Origin: Sutterella sp.
Lineage (GTDB): Bacteria > Pseudomonadota > Gammaproteobacteria > Burkholderiales > Burkholderiaceae_F
Length of the DNA stretch: 8,509 nt
Assembly (NCBI GenBank): GCA_019410445.1
Contig: DXSO01000073.1
Location: 1 to 8,509, forward strand
Direction of reading: 5' to 3'
Shown here: positions 1 through 6,930 of the stretch, piece after piece
Numbering within the stretch: the first letter of the stretch is position 1
Layout: the number at the start of each line of letters is the position of its first letter
The notes under the pieces: model-generated
Database searches by the model: none
Seen by the model: only the letters and a program-made list of their open reading frames with translations
What the model was told of the DNA's origin: nothing
Made by a program: the position numbers and the translations under genes

Positions 1-1
1 C

Positions 2-1636
2 CTTTTGGGACGTCTCACCGATGCTGGCTTTTATCAGCAGCAGGCTTGGGTGGTGCTTGCGGCTCCGATCGGGCTGATCCTCATTTCGCTCCTCCACGGC
101 GGGAGCATGTTCGGCAGCAACTATCTGCTCGGGCAGGTCTCTCAGTCCATTTTGGCTGAGCTGCGACGCCAAATATTCCACCGTATGCTGCATTGGCCCG
201 CAGAAACCTATCAGACGAATTCAACTGGTTTGGTGACTTCCAAATTCGTCTTTGAAGGGAACTTTGCACTCAGCAATGCAGCAAAGTCTGCGATCACTCT
301 GGTGCGAGACAGCATTCAGGTCGCTGCACTCACAGTTGTTCTTTTCTGGCACAACTGGGAGCTTGCCATGATTGCCTTGGTGATTGGACCTTTTGTGGCT
401 TGGCTCCTGCGATATATCAGCGCCAAGATGAAAAAGGTGATGAGCTCAAGTCAGGCCAACATTGCTGAGCTGTTGGTGCGAGTCAAAGAAGCCTATGGTG
501 CCGAGCGTTTGGTGAAGATCTCAAATGCTTACGAGCAGGAAACATCTCGCTTTGCCAGATTGAATGCCGACATTAAGGATCTGATGATTCGCATGACCAA
601 GGCGTCATCCTTGGGGACGCCCCTCACGCAGCTTCTCTGCATGACGGGTATTGCCGTAGTGCTCACGATCGCGATGTACCAGACGCAGGCGGGTCTTCTC
701 ACCATTGGTGAATTCGTGACGTTTCTGGCTGCGCTTCTTCTCATCATGCCGCCTTTGAGGCATTTGGCAGGCTTGAATGCATCTTTTGTGATGATGACGG
801 TGGCTGCGGAAAGCCTCTTTTCAACACTTGACCTGCAGGAGGAGCCTGATCAAGGTACGGAGCAGTTGTCTAAAGACATAAAGAACGTGGTCTTTGACAG
901 CGTCGGTCTGCGGTATCCGGGTGCAGAACGGGATGCTGTGGAATCGGTTTCCTTTGCCATTGAAAAAGGCAGGGCTATTGCTCTCGTTGGTCTCTCGGGA
1001 TCGGGGAAGACGACAATCGTCAATATGCTTCCGAGGTTTTGGAATCCAACATCAGGACGGATTCTTATTAATGGCGTTGATGCACAACGCTATACGCTCT
1101 CAAGCTTAAGAAGTCAAATAGCCATCGTTTCGCAAGACGTGCTGATGTTTGACGACACGATCCGCGCAAACATCACTTATGGCTGTCCGAACGCTTCGGA
1201 TGAAGATATTGGGCGCGCAGTAGCAGATGCCGCTTTAACCGACTTTGTGGAAAGTCTTCCGCAAGGGCTGGACACACCGGTGGGTGAGGCTGGAGATCGT
1301 CTTTCCGGCGGGCAGAAACAGCGGATTTCTATTGCACGAGCTTTCCTGAAGAACGCACCCATTCTGATTCTGGATGAACCGACGTCTGCCCTTGACGGTG
1401 TGTCGGAAGCGCAGATTAAAGAGGCTTTAACGCGTCTCATGGCCGGACGGATCACGCTGATCGTTGCGCATCGTCTGACCACGATTGAGCATGCAGATCA
1501 AATTCTGGCATTAGCAGACGGCAGGATCGTTGAGTCCGGAAGCTGGCAGGAACTTATTGAGCGAAACGATCTCTTCGCGAAGCTCTGTCGTCTTCAGGGC
1601 ATCAATGCCAAGGGCGAGCAGGAGGATGCAGCATGA
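2..1636 (+). CDS. MsbA-like lipid ABC exporter, first of tandem pair (5' partial)
   Basis: Fused ABC exporter half-transporter (membrane domain followed by ATPase) of the MsbA lipid A flippase type, acting in the inner membrane, probably as a dimer. The window opens inside it: the first codons read LLGRLTD, matching residues 50-56 of the next gene, so about 49 residues including TM1 are missing and the TTG at position 5 is not a real start. Counting that TTG codon as residue 1, Walker A GLSGSGKT is at 329-336, the Q-loop lies in IVSQD, the LSGGQ signature is at 433-437, Walker B ILILDE at 453-458 and the H-loop His at 489. All catalytic elements are intact. It aligns with the downstream paralogue at a constant 50-residue offset across these motifs. 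Its stop overlaps the next start as ATGA. MsbA family assignment is strong; lipid A as substrate is inference, and an oligosaccharide-lipid is possible. Confidence 0.93.
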   Translation, partial: LLGRLTDAGFYQQQAWVVLAAPIGLILISLLHGGSMFGSNYLLGQVSQSILAELRRQIFHRMLHWPAETYQTNSTGLVTSKFVFEGNFALSNAAKSAITLVRDSIQVAALTVVLFWHNWELAMIALVIGPFVAWLLRYISAKMKKVMSSSQANIAELLVRVKEAYGAERLVKISNAYEQETSRFARLNADIKDLMIRMTKASSLGTPLTQLLCMTGIAVVLTIAMYQTQAGLLTIGEFVTFLAALLLIMPPLRHLAGLNASFVMMTVAAESLFSTLDLQEEPDQGTEQLSKDIKNVVFDSVGLRYPGAERDAVESVSFAIEKGRAIALVGLSGSGKTTIVNMLPRFWNPTSGRILINGVDAQRYTLSSLRSQIAIVSQDVLMFDDTIRANITYGCPNASDEDIGRAVADAALTDFVESLPQGLDTPVGEAGDRLSGGQKQRISIARAFLKNAPILILDEPTSALDGVSEAQIKEALTRLMAGRITLIVAHRLTTIEHADQILALADGRIVESGSWQELIERNDLFAKLCRLQGINAKGEQEDAA

Positions 1637-3453
1637 ACTTCCTGCGGCGCGTTTTTGCGAATGGTCTGGATGCGGATCTTATCCGCCTCTTTCGCATGCT
1701 TCTCCCATATAAGGGGCTCATTGCACTCGCCTGCATCTTTCTCATTGGCGCGGCAAGCATGTCGTCCCTCACGGCGACGCTTTTGGGCAAACTCACCGAT
1801 CTTGGTTTTTATCAGGAAGAAAAGTGGGTGATCTTCGCGGCGCCGGCAGCTTTGATCGGTGTATCGCTGCTGTTTGCGGTTTCTACCGTGATGAGTTCTA
1901 TTTTGATGGCAAAGGTGTCGCAGTCTGTGCTGGTCACCTTGCGAACTGAGCTTTTTGAACGGATGCTGCATTGGCCGGCGGAGGCGTATCAAAAGTTCTC
2001 GACCGGAACGGTTTCTTCCAAATTCGTAAATGAAGCCAACATTGCTTTGAGCGGCGCAACGAATTCAATCATTGTTTTGGTGCGAGATATCGTCCAAGTG
2101 ATTGCGCTGCTGGCAGTTCTCTTTTGGCACAACTGGCAGCTCACGCTTGTGGCGTTCGTTATTACTCCGGGGCTAGCACTCATTCTTCGTGCGATCAGCC
2201 GCCGCATGCGAATGATCGTCAAGCGTTCGCAAGAAGCATTGGCCGCCATGATTTCGCGTGTGCAGGAATCTTACGGCGCTGCGCGCATTGTGAAGATTGC
2301 GGGTACCTACGATTTTGAGGACGAGCGATTTGCTCAGATCAACGGTCGTATTCGCAGTCTGGCCATGAAGACCATTCAGACGCAGAGTCTTTCAACGCCG
2401 CTCACGCAGATGCTCACGATGGTGGCGATCGCGTTTGTTGTCGGCGCCGCACTTTTTCAAGCTCAGCAGGGACTGCTGACTTTCGGCGAATTCATCACAT
2501 TTCTCGCAGCCTTGCTTTTGCTGAGAACGCCGATACAAGCGCTTTCAGGATTAAACGGTACGTTTGCGGCGATGTCAACGGCAGCCAAAAGCATTTTTGA
2601 CATGCTCGATGCTGAGCCTGAATTGGACAAAGGCACGATCAATTTAGACCGAGCTAAAGGCGAAATTCGATTTGAACACGTCTTTCTGAAATATCCAGGG
2701 CAGACGGAGTTTGCGCTCCAGGACATCAATCTCACCATCAAACCCGGCGAACATGTTGCGTTAGTCGGTCAATCGGGATCGGGGAAGACCTCGATCGTGA
2801 ATCTCCTGCCGCGTTTCTGGGAACTGACGAGCGGTCGAATCACATTGGATGGTCACGACATTCGAGATCTCTCTCTGGAGTCACTGCGCCGCCAAATTTC
2901 CATTGTGTCCCAGGATGTGACGCTTTTGGATGCCTCAATCCGCGAGAACCTTTCCTATGGTCTTGATGACATTACGGATGAGTGCATGTGGACTGCGCTG
3001 CGAAATGCAAATCTTGAGGCTTTCGTCCGTTCACTCCCCGGTGGATTAGATGCGCGAGTTGAAGAAGGCGGCGGGATGCTCTCAGGAGGTCAGAAGCAAA
3101 GACTGTCTATTGCTCGAGCACTGCTCAAGGATGCTCCAATTCTCATTCTTGATGAGGCGACTTCGGCACTGGATTCTGAGTCCGAAAGAGTGATTAAGGA
3201 TGCCTTGGTTGTGCTAGCCAAAGGGAAAACAGTTTTTACGGTAGCGCATCGCTATTCGACGATTGAAAACTCGGATGAGATCGTGGTTTTGGATTCAGGA
3301 GTCATTTCTGAGCTCGGACCAACGAGTGAACTTTTAGCGCAGCCCAATGGTGTTTATCGGAAATTAGTGATGGTCCAGTCGGGTAGCAATGCTGACGAAA
3401 AGACAAATGTGAAAACTGCACAAAAAGTCATGGGAGAAGAGGATAAATCATGA
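1633..3453 (+). CDS. MsbA-like lipid ABC exporter, second of tandem pair
   Basis: Complete 606-residue ABC exporter, close to the usual MsbA length of about 580-600. Hydrophobic segments suggest six membrane helices near residues 27-48, 68-90, 144-163, 165-188, 255-275 and 283-301. The ATPase domain starts near 345, with Walker A GQSGSGKT at 379-386, LSGGQ at 483-487, Walker B ILILDE at 503-508 and the H-loop His539. The membrane domain carries MsbA-like blocks such as the STG motif after the first cytoplasmic helix and the VRD segment leading into TM3. The ATG overlaps the previous stop (ATGA), and an AGGAGG ribosome site lies at 1620-1625 with 7-base spacing. Both paralogues look ATPase-competent, so this could be a homodimer of its own or one half of a heterodimer with the upstream protein. 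The likely role is flipping lipid A-core or another glycolipid across the inner membrane. Confidence 0.94.
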   Translation: MNFLRRVFANGLDADLIRLFRMLLPYKGLIALACIFLIGAASMSSLTATLLGKLTDLGFYQEEKWVIFAAPAALIGVSLLFAVSTVMSSILMAKVSQSVLVTLRTELFERMLHWPAEAYQKFSTGTVSSKFVNEANIALSGATNSIIVLVRDIVQVIALLAVLFWHNWQLTLVAFVITPGLALILRAISRRMRMIVKRSQEALAAMISRVQESYGAARIVKIAGTYDFEDERFAQINGRIRSLAMKTIQTQSLSTPLTQMLTMVAIAFVVGAALFQAQQGLLTFGEFITFLAALLLLRTPIQALSGLNGTFAAMSTAAKSIFDMLDAEPELDKGTINLDRAKGEIRFEHVFLKYPGQTEFALQDINLTIKPGEHVALVGQSGSGKTSIVNLLPRFWELTSGRITLDGHDIRDLSLESLRRQISIVSQDVTLLDASIRENLSYGLDDITDECMWTALRNANLEAFVRSLPGGLDARVEEGGGMLSGGQKQRLSIARALLKDAPILILDEATSALDSESERVIKDALVVLAKGKTVFTVAHRYSTIENSDEIVVLDSGVISELGPTSELLAQPNGVYRKLVMVQSGSNADEKTNVKTAQKVMGEEDKS

Positions 3454-4307
3454 AAGGACTCGTCTCCGTGATTGTTTCGACCTACAACAAACCTGATTAT
3501 TTGGCTCTTACGTTGCGCTCGCTGAGAGCTCAGACGGATCGAGATTTTGAGGTCATTGTTGCCGATGACGGCTCGGATGAAAGGACGAAATGTGTCGTCA
3601 AATGCGAGGAGAAATTCAGTGATTTGACGACCAAACATGTTTGGCATCCGAAACAGGGATTCAGGTTGGCGGCCATTCGTAACCGAGCTGTTGAGGCGGC
3701 ATCCGGTCAATATCTGATTTTCATGGATGGTGATTGTTTGGCACCGCCCGACTTTGTCGCAACGCATCGCAGGCTTGCTGAAGCGGGATGGCACGTCATC
3801 GGACAACGAGTGCTTCTGAGCCGATCGTTCACGCATCGGATTCTTCAGAAATTTAGTGATGATCAAGACGAAATTCCATTTATCAAGTGGAATCTTGCGT
3901 ATTTTGCTTTGCATTATTGCGGACGAAGCGTCAACAGATTGCTCCCCTTTGTGAAGCTGCCTCTCTGCTCATATCGGACCCATGCTCCTCGATCATGGGA
4001 TCGTGTACGCGGCTGCAATTGGGCCATGTGGACGGCCGACTACAAATCTGTCTTTGGCTCTGACGAAGCCTTTGAGGGATGGGGGGCAGAGGACACTGAT
4101 CTTGCGGTTCGTCTCTACAACCGTGGAATAAGAGCAAAGTTAGGCACTTGTGCAAGCTATGTGCTTCATCTTTGGCATGAAGCCAACCACAATTCGGTCA
4201 ATGGGGAGCGGAAAGAAGCGCTCATTCAGGAGCGTATTCAGTCTGGTACTTTCATGCCAGAACGCGGCTTGTCGACACTCAAGGGAGACTTCTTGTGCGC
4301 TCGTTGA
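3450..4307 (+). CDS. GT2-family glycosyltransferase with galactosyltransferase-type C-terminal domain
   Basis: Cytoplasmic GT-A sugar transferase of 285 residues. The N-terminal half is typical GT2: VSVIVSTYN at residues 5-13, DDGSD at 39-43 (nucleotide binding) and the DGD metal-binding triad at 93-95 within FMDGDC. The C-terminal half has GWGAEDTDL at 210-218, whose Glu-Asp pair sits where the catalytic base is found, followed by LHLWHE at 239-244. This arrangement resembles the galactosyltransferase C-terminal family (Glyco_transf_7C). There is no signal peptide or membrane helix. The start overlaps the exporter stop as ATGA, with GAGG at 3439-3442 as ribosome site. Its position behind an MsbA-like pair suggests an LPS/LOS core or side-chain transferase. 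The donor sugar and linkage cannot be read from the sequence. Family assignment is strong, exact role unknown. Confidence 0.9.
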   Translation: MKGLVSVIVSTYNKPDYLALTLRSLRAQTDRDFEVIVADDGSDERTKCVVKCEEKFSDLTTKHVWHPKQGFRLAAIRNRAVEAASGQYLIFMDGDCLAPPDFVATHRRLAEAGWHVIGQRVLLSRSFTHRILQKFSDDQDEIPFIKWNLAYFALHYCGRSVNRLLPFVKLPLCSYRTHAPRSWDRVRGCNWAMWTADYKSVFGSDEAFEGWGAEDTDLAVRLYNRGIRAKLGTCASYVLHLWHEANHNSVNGERKEALIQERIQSGTFMPERGLSTLKGDFLCAR

Positions 4308-5098
4308 TTGTCGTTCGCTGCGGAGATCAGAGTCTTCACCTCAACTGGTGTGTGCCGCGTGAACAACGCACCTATGACGTGGCCGTTAGCTATTTTGGCA
4401 GACATCCGGAACGTTGGGTTGAAAGCTGTGACATCTTCCACGCCTTTCAGGGCAGCAAATGGGAAGGGTTGGCCGATTTTCTCCGCGTTCATGACGGTAT
4501 TTGGAAGAGCTACGACTACATCTGGTTTCCCGATGACGACTTATGCATGTGTCGCGACGACCTTGAGCGCTTCCTCTTTATCTGCAGGCAGGAGCGGTTT
4601 GTCGTTGCTCAACCGGCGCTTTTACCTTCGAGCTACTACAGCTGGTCTATCACACTTCAACGTCGGTGGTGTCGATGGCGCAGAACGAATTTCGTCGAAG
4701 TGATGGCGCCATGTTTTCGTGGTGAAGATTTTTCCCTCTTTCAACAAACCTTTTCTGAGAATACCTCTGGTTGGGGGCTTGAATACCTCTGGTGGTGGCT
4801 CGCTAAGAAGCATGGAAGAGATCGCTTCGCCGTTGTTGACGAAACGGGAATGTTGCATACACGTCCCGTTGGAACCGGTAAATCGGGTGGAGCTAAGGCA
4901 GATCCTCGTTTTGAGGAAGAACAATTATATCGAAAATTTAGAATAGTTAAAGAAAAGCCGAAAAATGTATCTTCAAATTGGAAGGTTTTGACATTTTTTT
5001 TAGGAGGAATAGTCAATAGATATAAAGTGATGAGAAGGTTATTACCGAAGCGTCTAGTGAAGGTTGTCTGCTCAAATGGATGTGTTCGAAATATTTAA
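4295..5098 (+). CDS. DUF707 family protein, putative glycosyltransferase
   Basis: A 267-residue protein of the DUF707 family, recognised from several blocks in order: an N-terminal LIVVRCGDQSLH segment, YDYIWFPDDDL at about 73-83, AQPAL at 105-109, FVEVMAPCF at 133-141, GWGLEY at 159-164 and VVDETGMLHTRPVG at 180-193. The DDD triad and following blocks look like a GT-A nucleotide-sugar transferase active site, but a reaction is not established to my knowledge. The GTG start is chosen because AAGGGAG (4281-4287) sits 7 bases upstream. It overlaps the preceding gene by 13 bp, implying coupling. The conserved core ends near residue 193. From about residue 209 (base 4920) the DNA abruptly becomes AT-rich, so the basic tail (VMRRLLPKRLVKVV) may be of different origin from the body. 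Most likely it modifies or extends the same glycan as its neighbours. Confidence 0.87.
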   Translation: MRSLIVVRCGDQSLHLNWCVPREQRTYDVAVSYFGRHPERWVESCDIFHAFQGSKWEGLADFLRVHDGIWKSYDYIWFPDDDLCMCRDDLERFLFICRQERFVVAQPALLPSSYYSWSITLQRRWCRWRRTNFVEVMAPCFRGEDFSLFQQTFSENTSGWGLEYLWWWLAKKHGRDRFAVVDETGMLHTRPVGTGKSGGAKADPRFEEEQLYRKFRIVKEKPKNVSSNWKVLTFFLGGIVNRYKVMRRLLPKRLVKVVCSNGCVRNI

Positions 5099-5132
5099 CA
5101 ATAATAAATCGCTAATAATAAAAAGGACGAAA
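5099..5132 (+). other. AT-rich intergenic gap between the DUF707 and first GlfT2-like genes
   Basis: The only gap longer than one base between genes in the window. It is strongly AT-rich and comes just after the composition change. Extending the downstream frame leftward through it to a TTG (5064) or ATG (5076) is possible, but those 23 extra residues have no counterpart in the paralogue at 6931. No well-spaced -35/-10 pair or hairpin was seen here. Confidence 0.6.
5123..5127 (+). promoter_or_regulatory. Ribosome binding site deciding a GTG start at 5133
   Basis: AAGGA lies 5 bases before GTG 5133. Translation from this GTG gives a protein beginning VKTLQNVILP (first residue read as Met), which aligns with MFTLQHLALP at the start of the paralogue at 6931. 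The longer frame from TTG 5064 has GAAGG directly against its start codon, which is too close to work. ATG 5076 has that same element about 12 bases away. Confidence 0.7.
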
Positions 5133-6929
5133 GTGAAAACGTTGCAAAATGTAATATTGCCAAATGAAAAAACTGGACCAGCCGAGGCTTATTACCGATC
5201 ACGCACCCATGATCTTATTTCTATTCGTTCCCATGGAAGTTCGCTAGGGCTGGAAATGAAGGCAGGATCAGACATCAGTCTAGATACTTTTTATAATGCA
5301 TTCCCTTTAGCGCCGTGGACATCCTGTACTGAACTGAAATCACTTTATTTGAGCATTACTGTAAAAGGCTGCTTAGATATTTTACTTAATCAAGCAATAC
5401 TGAAAAGAAATAAACTACAAATAAGTAATATTTTAGAGTATCGCACAAATAATTTTGATTATTCGGAATCTATTCTGCAGATTCCATACCTTAGTTTGCG
5501 CTGTGGACTGTTATTTGTGGAGATAAAAGCCATCACTGATGTTTCAATTGAAAATATCAGATTTGTGACCCAAGACGATGCGATTCAGAAAGTAAAATTG
5601 GGGTTGGTAGTTACGCATTATAGAAGAGAAGCTTGCATGCGCAACTTTATCGAGCAATTTATTCAAGAAGATACGCCTGATAAATTAACAGAAACATCAT
5701 TGTTAGTAGTAGATAATTCTGGAACTTTAGTTAATCTTCCGAAAAGCAATCGTGTAAAAGTGATAAAGAATCAAAATTATGGAGGAAGTGGAGGGTTCGC
5801 TAGAGGGCTATTAGAGTTGAGTAATGGTGATTTTACGCATTGTTGTTTCATGGATGATGATGCAAACAGTAACATTGAAAACTTTCTAAGAACGGTAGCT
5901 TTTTTTAAATATGCAAAGCCTGGCGAAAGAATTTCGATAGCTGGCATTCTACTACAGAAAAATACAGGGAGCTTTGTGATCGAAAGAGCGGCCAGATTTG
6001 ATAAGCGTTGGCATCCTATAAGTAGAGGAATCGATATATGTAACCTGAGTGAGTTGCTTCAATCCGAGAGCAGCTATGCTAGTGGAGAATATGGTGCTTG
6101 GTGTTATTTTGCATTCAAAATTTCGGATGTTAAGAAATACCCATTTCCTTTTTTTGTGCGAGGAGACGACATACTGTTTGGCCTTCAGAATGGTTTTAAA
6201 GTTATCAGTCTAATAGGAGTTGCTGCGCTAGTTGATAGCTTTGAATTAAAAGATGGACCTGTAACAAGGTATCTTGGTTGTAAAAGTGAACTAATAATAA
6301 ACACATTAATTAGAAACAGCGTGTGGGATGTGTGCTCCAGATATAAAAGTTGGTACTTACATTCATTGAATTCATATAACTATGCATCCTGCGATGCCAT
6401 AAATCAGGCTGTTGACGATTTTCTTCAAGGACCGAAATGGATTGTCGAAAATATCGCGTTAGGAGAAAAATTGTCAGCTATGAAACGTCTGCATAAAGAT
6501 GGAGTTGTCGGACATGATATCAGTATGAGATGTTTACAGAATAAAAAACAAGAGAGGAAAATTATAAAATTTGTCCGTAGAATATCGCTTCAAGGCTTAC
6601 TTATCCCTTCATTCTTTTTCACTAACAATATTTCATACCAAAAGAAGGGGTTTTCTGCCGATCTATCTACAACATTCTTGCATAAATATATTTGTTACCT
6701 AAACCCTGAAAATGGAGAGTTCTATATCACAAAACATGACAAAAATAAAATATTCAAGGGGTATATTGAATTATCTAAGAGAATAATCCGCATAATATGG
6801 GCATTCCATCAAATTCAAAAACTATATATTAAATATGAGCCAAAGATTTGCGTTAAATCATTTTGGATAAATGTGTATAAGTTGATCGAAATGAATAAAA
6901 AATATTATCACAAGAAAGGGAATTTTTGA
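5133..6929 (+). CDS. GlfT2-like family 2 glycosyltransferase (putative galactofuranosyltransferase)
   Basis: From GTG 5133 this is a 598-residue protein with the three-part layout of the mycobacterial galactofuranosyltransferase GlfT2. An N-terminal beta-rich domain contains DTFYNAFPLAPW at 51-62. A GT-A domain follows, with LVVTHYRR, VVDNS, NYGGSGGFARG at 215-225 and metal-binding MDDDA at 240-244. Further on are YGAW and FVRGDDILFGL, whose Asp345-Asp346 match the GlfT2 catalytic Asp region. The C-terminal part is helical and rich in basic and aromatic residues, and probably membrane-associated. GlfT2 also uses a metal-binding His about 24 residues after the base; here the region reads AALVDS with no His. 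A frame-extended start at 5064 or 5076 is possible but disfavoured by ribosome-site spacing and paralogue alignment. The gene is AT-rich, unlike the upstream genes. The next gene starts after one base. Galactofuranose as donor is inference from family. Confidence 0.85.
   Translation: MKTLQNVILPNEKTGPAEAYYRSRTHDLISIRSHGSSLGLEMKAGSDISLDTFYNAFPLAPWTSCTELKSLYLSITVKGCLDILLNQAILKRNKLQISNILEYRTNNFDYSESILQIPYLSLRCGLLFVEIKAITDVSIENIRFVTQDDAIQKVKLGLVVTHYRREACMRNFIEQFIQEDTPDKLTETSLLVVDNSGTLVNLPKSNRVKVIKNQNYGGSGGFARGLLELSNGDFTHCCFMDDDANSNIENFLRTVAFFKYAKPGERISIAGILLQKNTGSFVIERAARFDKRWHPISRGIDICNLSELLQSESSYASGEYGAWCYFAFKISDVKKYPFPFFVRGDDILFGLQNGFKVISLIGVAALVDSFELKDGPVTRYLGCKSELIINTLIRNSVWDVCSRYKSWYLHSLNSYNYASCDAINQAVDDFLQGPKWIVENIALGEKLSAMKRLHKDGVVGHDISMRCLQNKKQERKIIKFVRRISLQGLLIPSFFFTNNISYQKKGFSADLSTTFLHKYICYLNPENGEFYITKHDKNKIFKGYIELSKRIIRIIWAFHQIQKLYIKYEPKICVKSFWINVYKLIEMNKKYYHKKGNF
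6912..6921 (+). promoter_or_regulatory. Ribosome binding site of the second GlfT2-like gene
   Basis: The purine-rich AAGAAAGGGA lies inside the last codons of the upstream gene. Its GGG core is 10 bases before ATG 6931. With a one-base gap between stop (6927-6929) and start, the two paralogues are probably translated from the same message. Confidence 0.6.
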
Positions 6930-6930
6930 A

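Noticed and set aside
5..7. TTG as the start of the first exporter
   Set aside because: The reading frame is open to the window edge, and alignment to the second exporter shows about 49 residues including TM1 are missing upstream.
1594..1992. 132-codon open frame on the minus strand
   Set aside because: It covers the coupled junction and N-terminus of the second exporter; the product is an Arg/His-rich sequence typical of a shadow frame.
3354..3914. 186-codon open frame on the minus strand
   Set aside because: It lies over the exporter end and the GT2 gene, both with clear family motifs, and its translation shows no recognisable domain.
4308..4703. 131-codon plus-strand frame inside the DUF707 gene
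   Set aside because: The overlapping DUF707 frame has conserved blocks throughout this stretch and a good ribosome site; this frame shows none.
5002..5008. AGGAGGA Shine-Dalgarno-like motif inside the DUF707 gene
   Set aside because: No start codon follows at useful spacing with an open frame; it encodes Gly-Gly in the DUF707 tail.
4988..5026. Possible promoter: perfect TTGACA at 4988-4993 with TATAAA at 5021-5026
   Set aside because: The spacing is 27 bases, too long for a sigma70 promoter, and no better -10 lies at 16-18 bases. The AT-rich coding tail makes chance matches likely.
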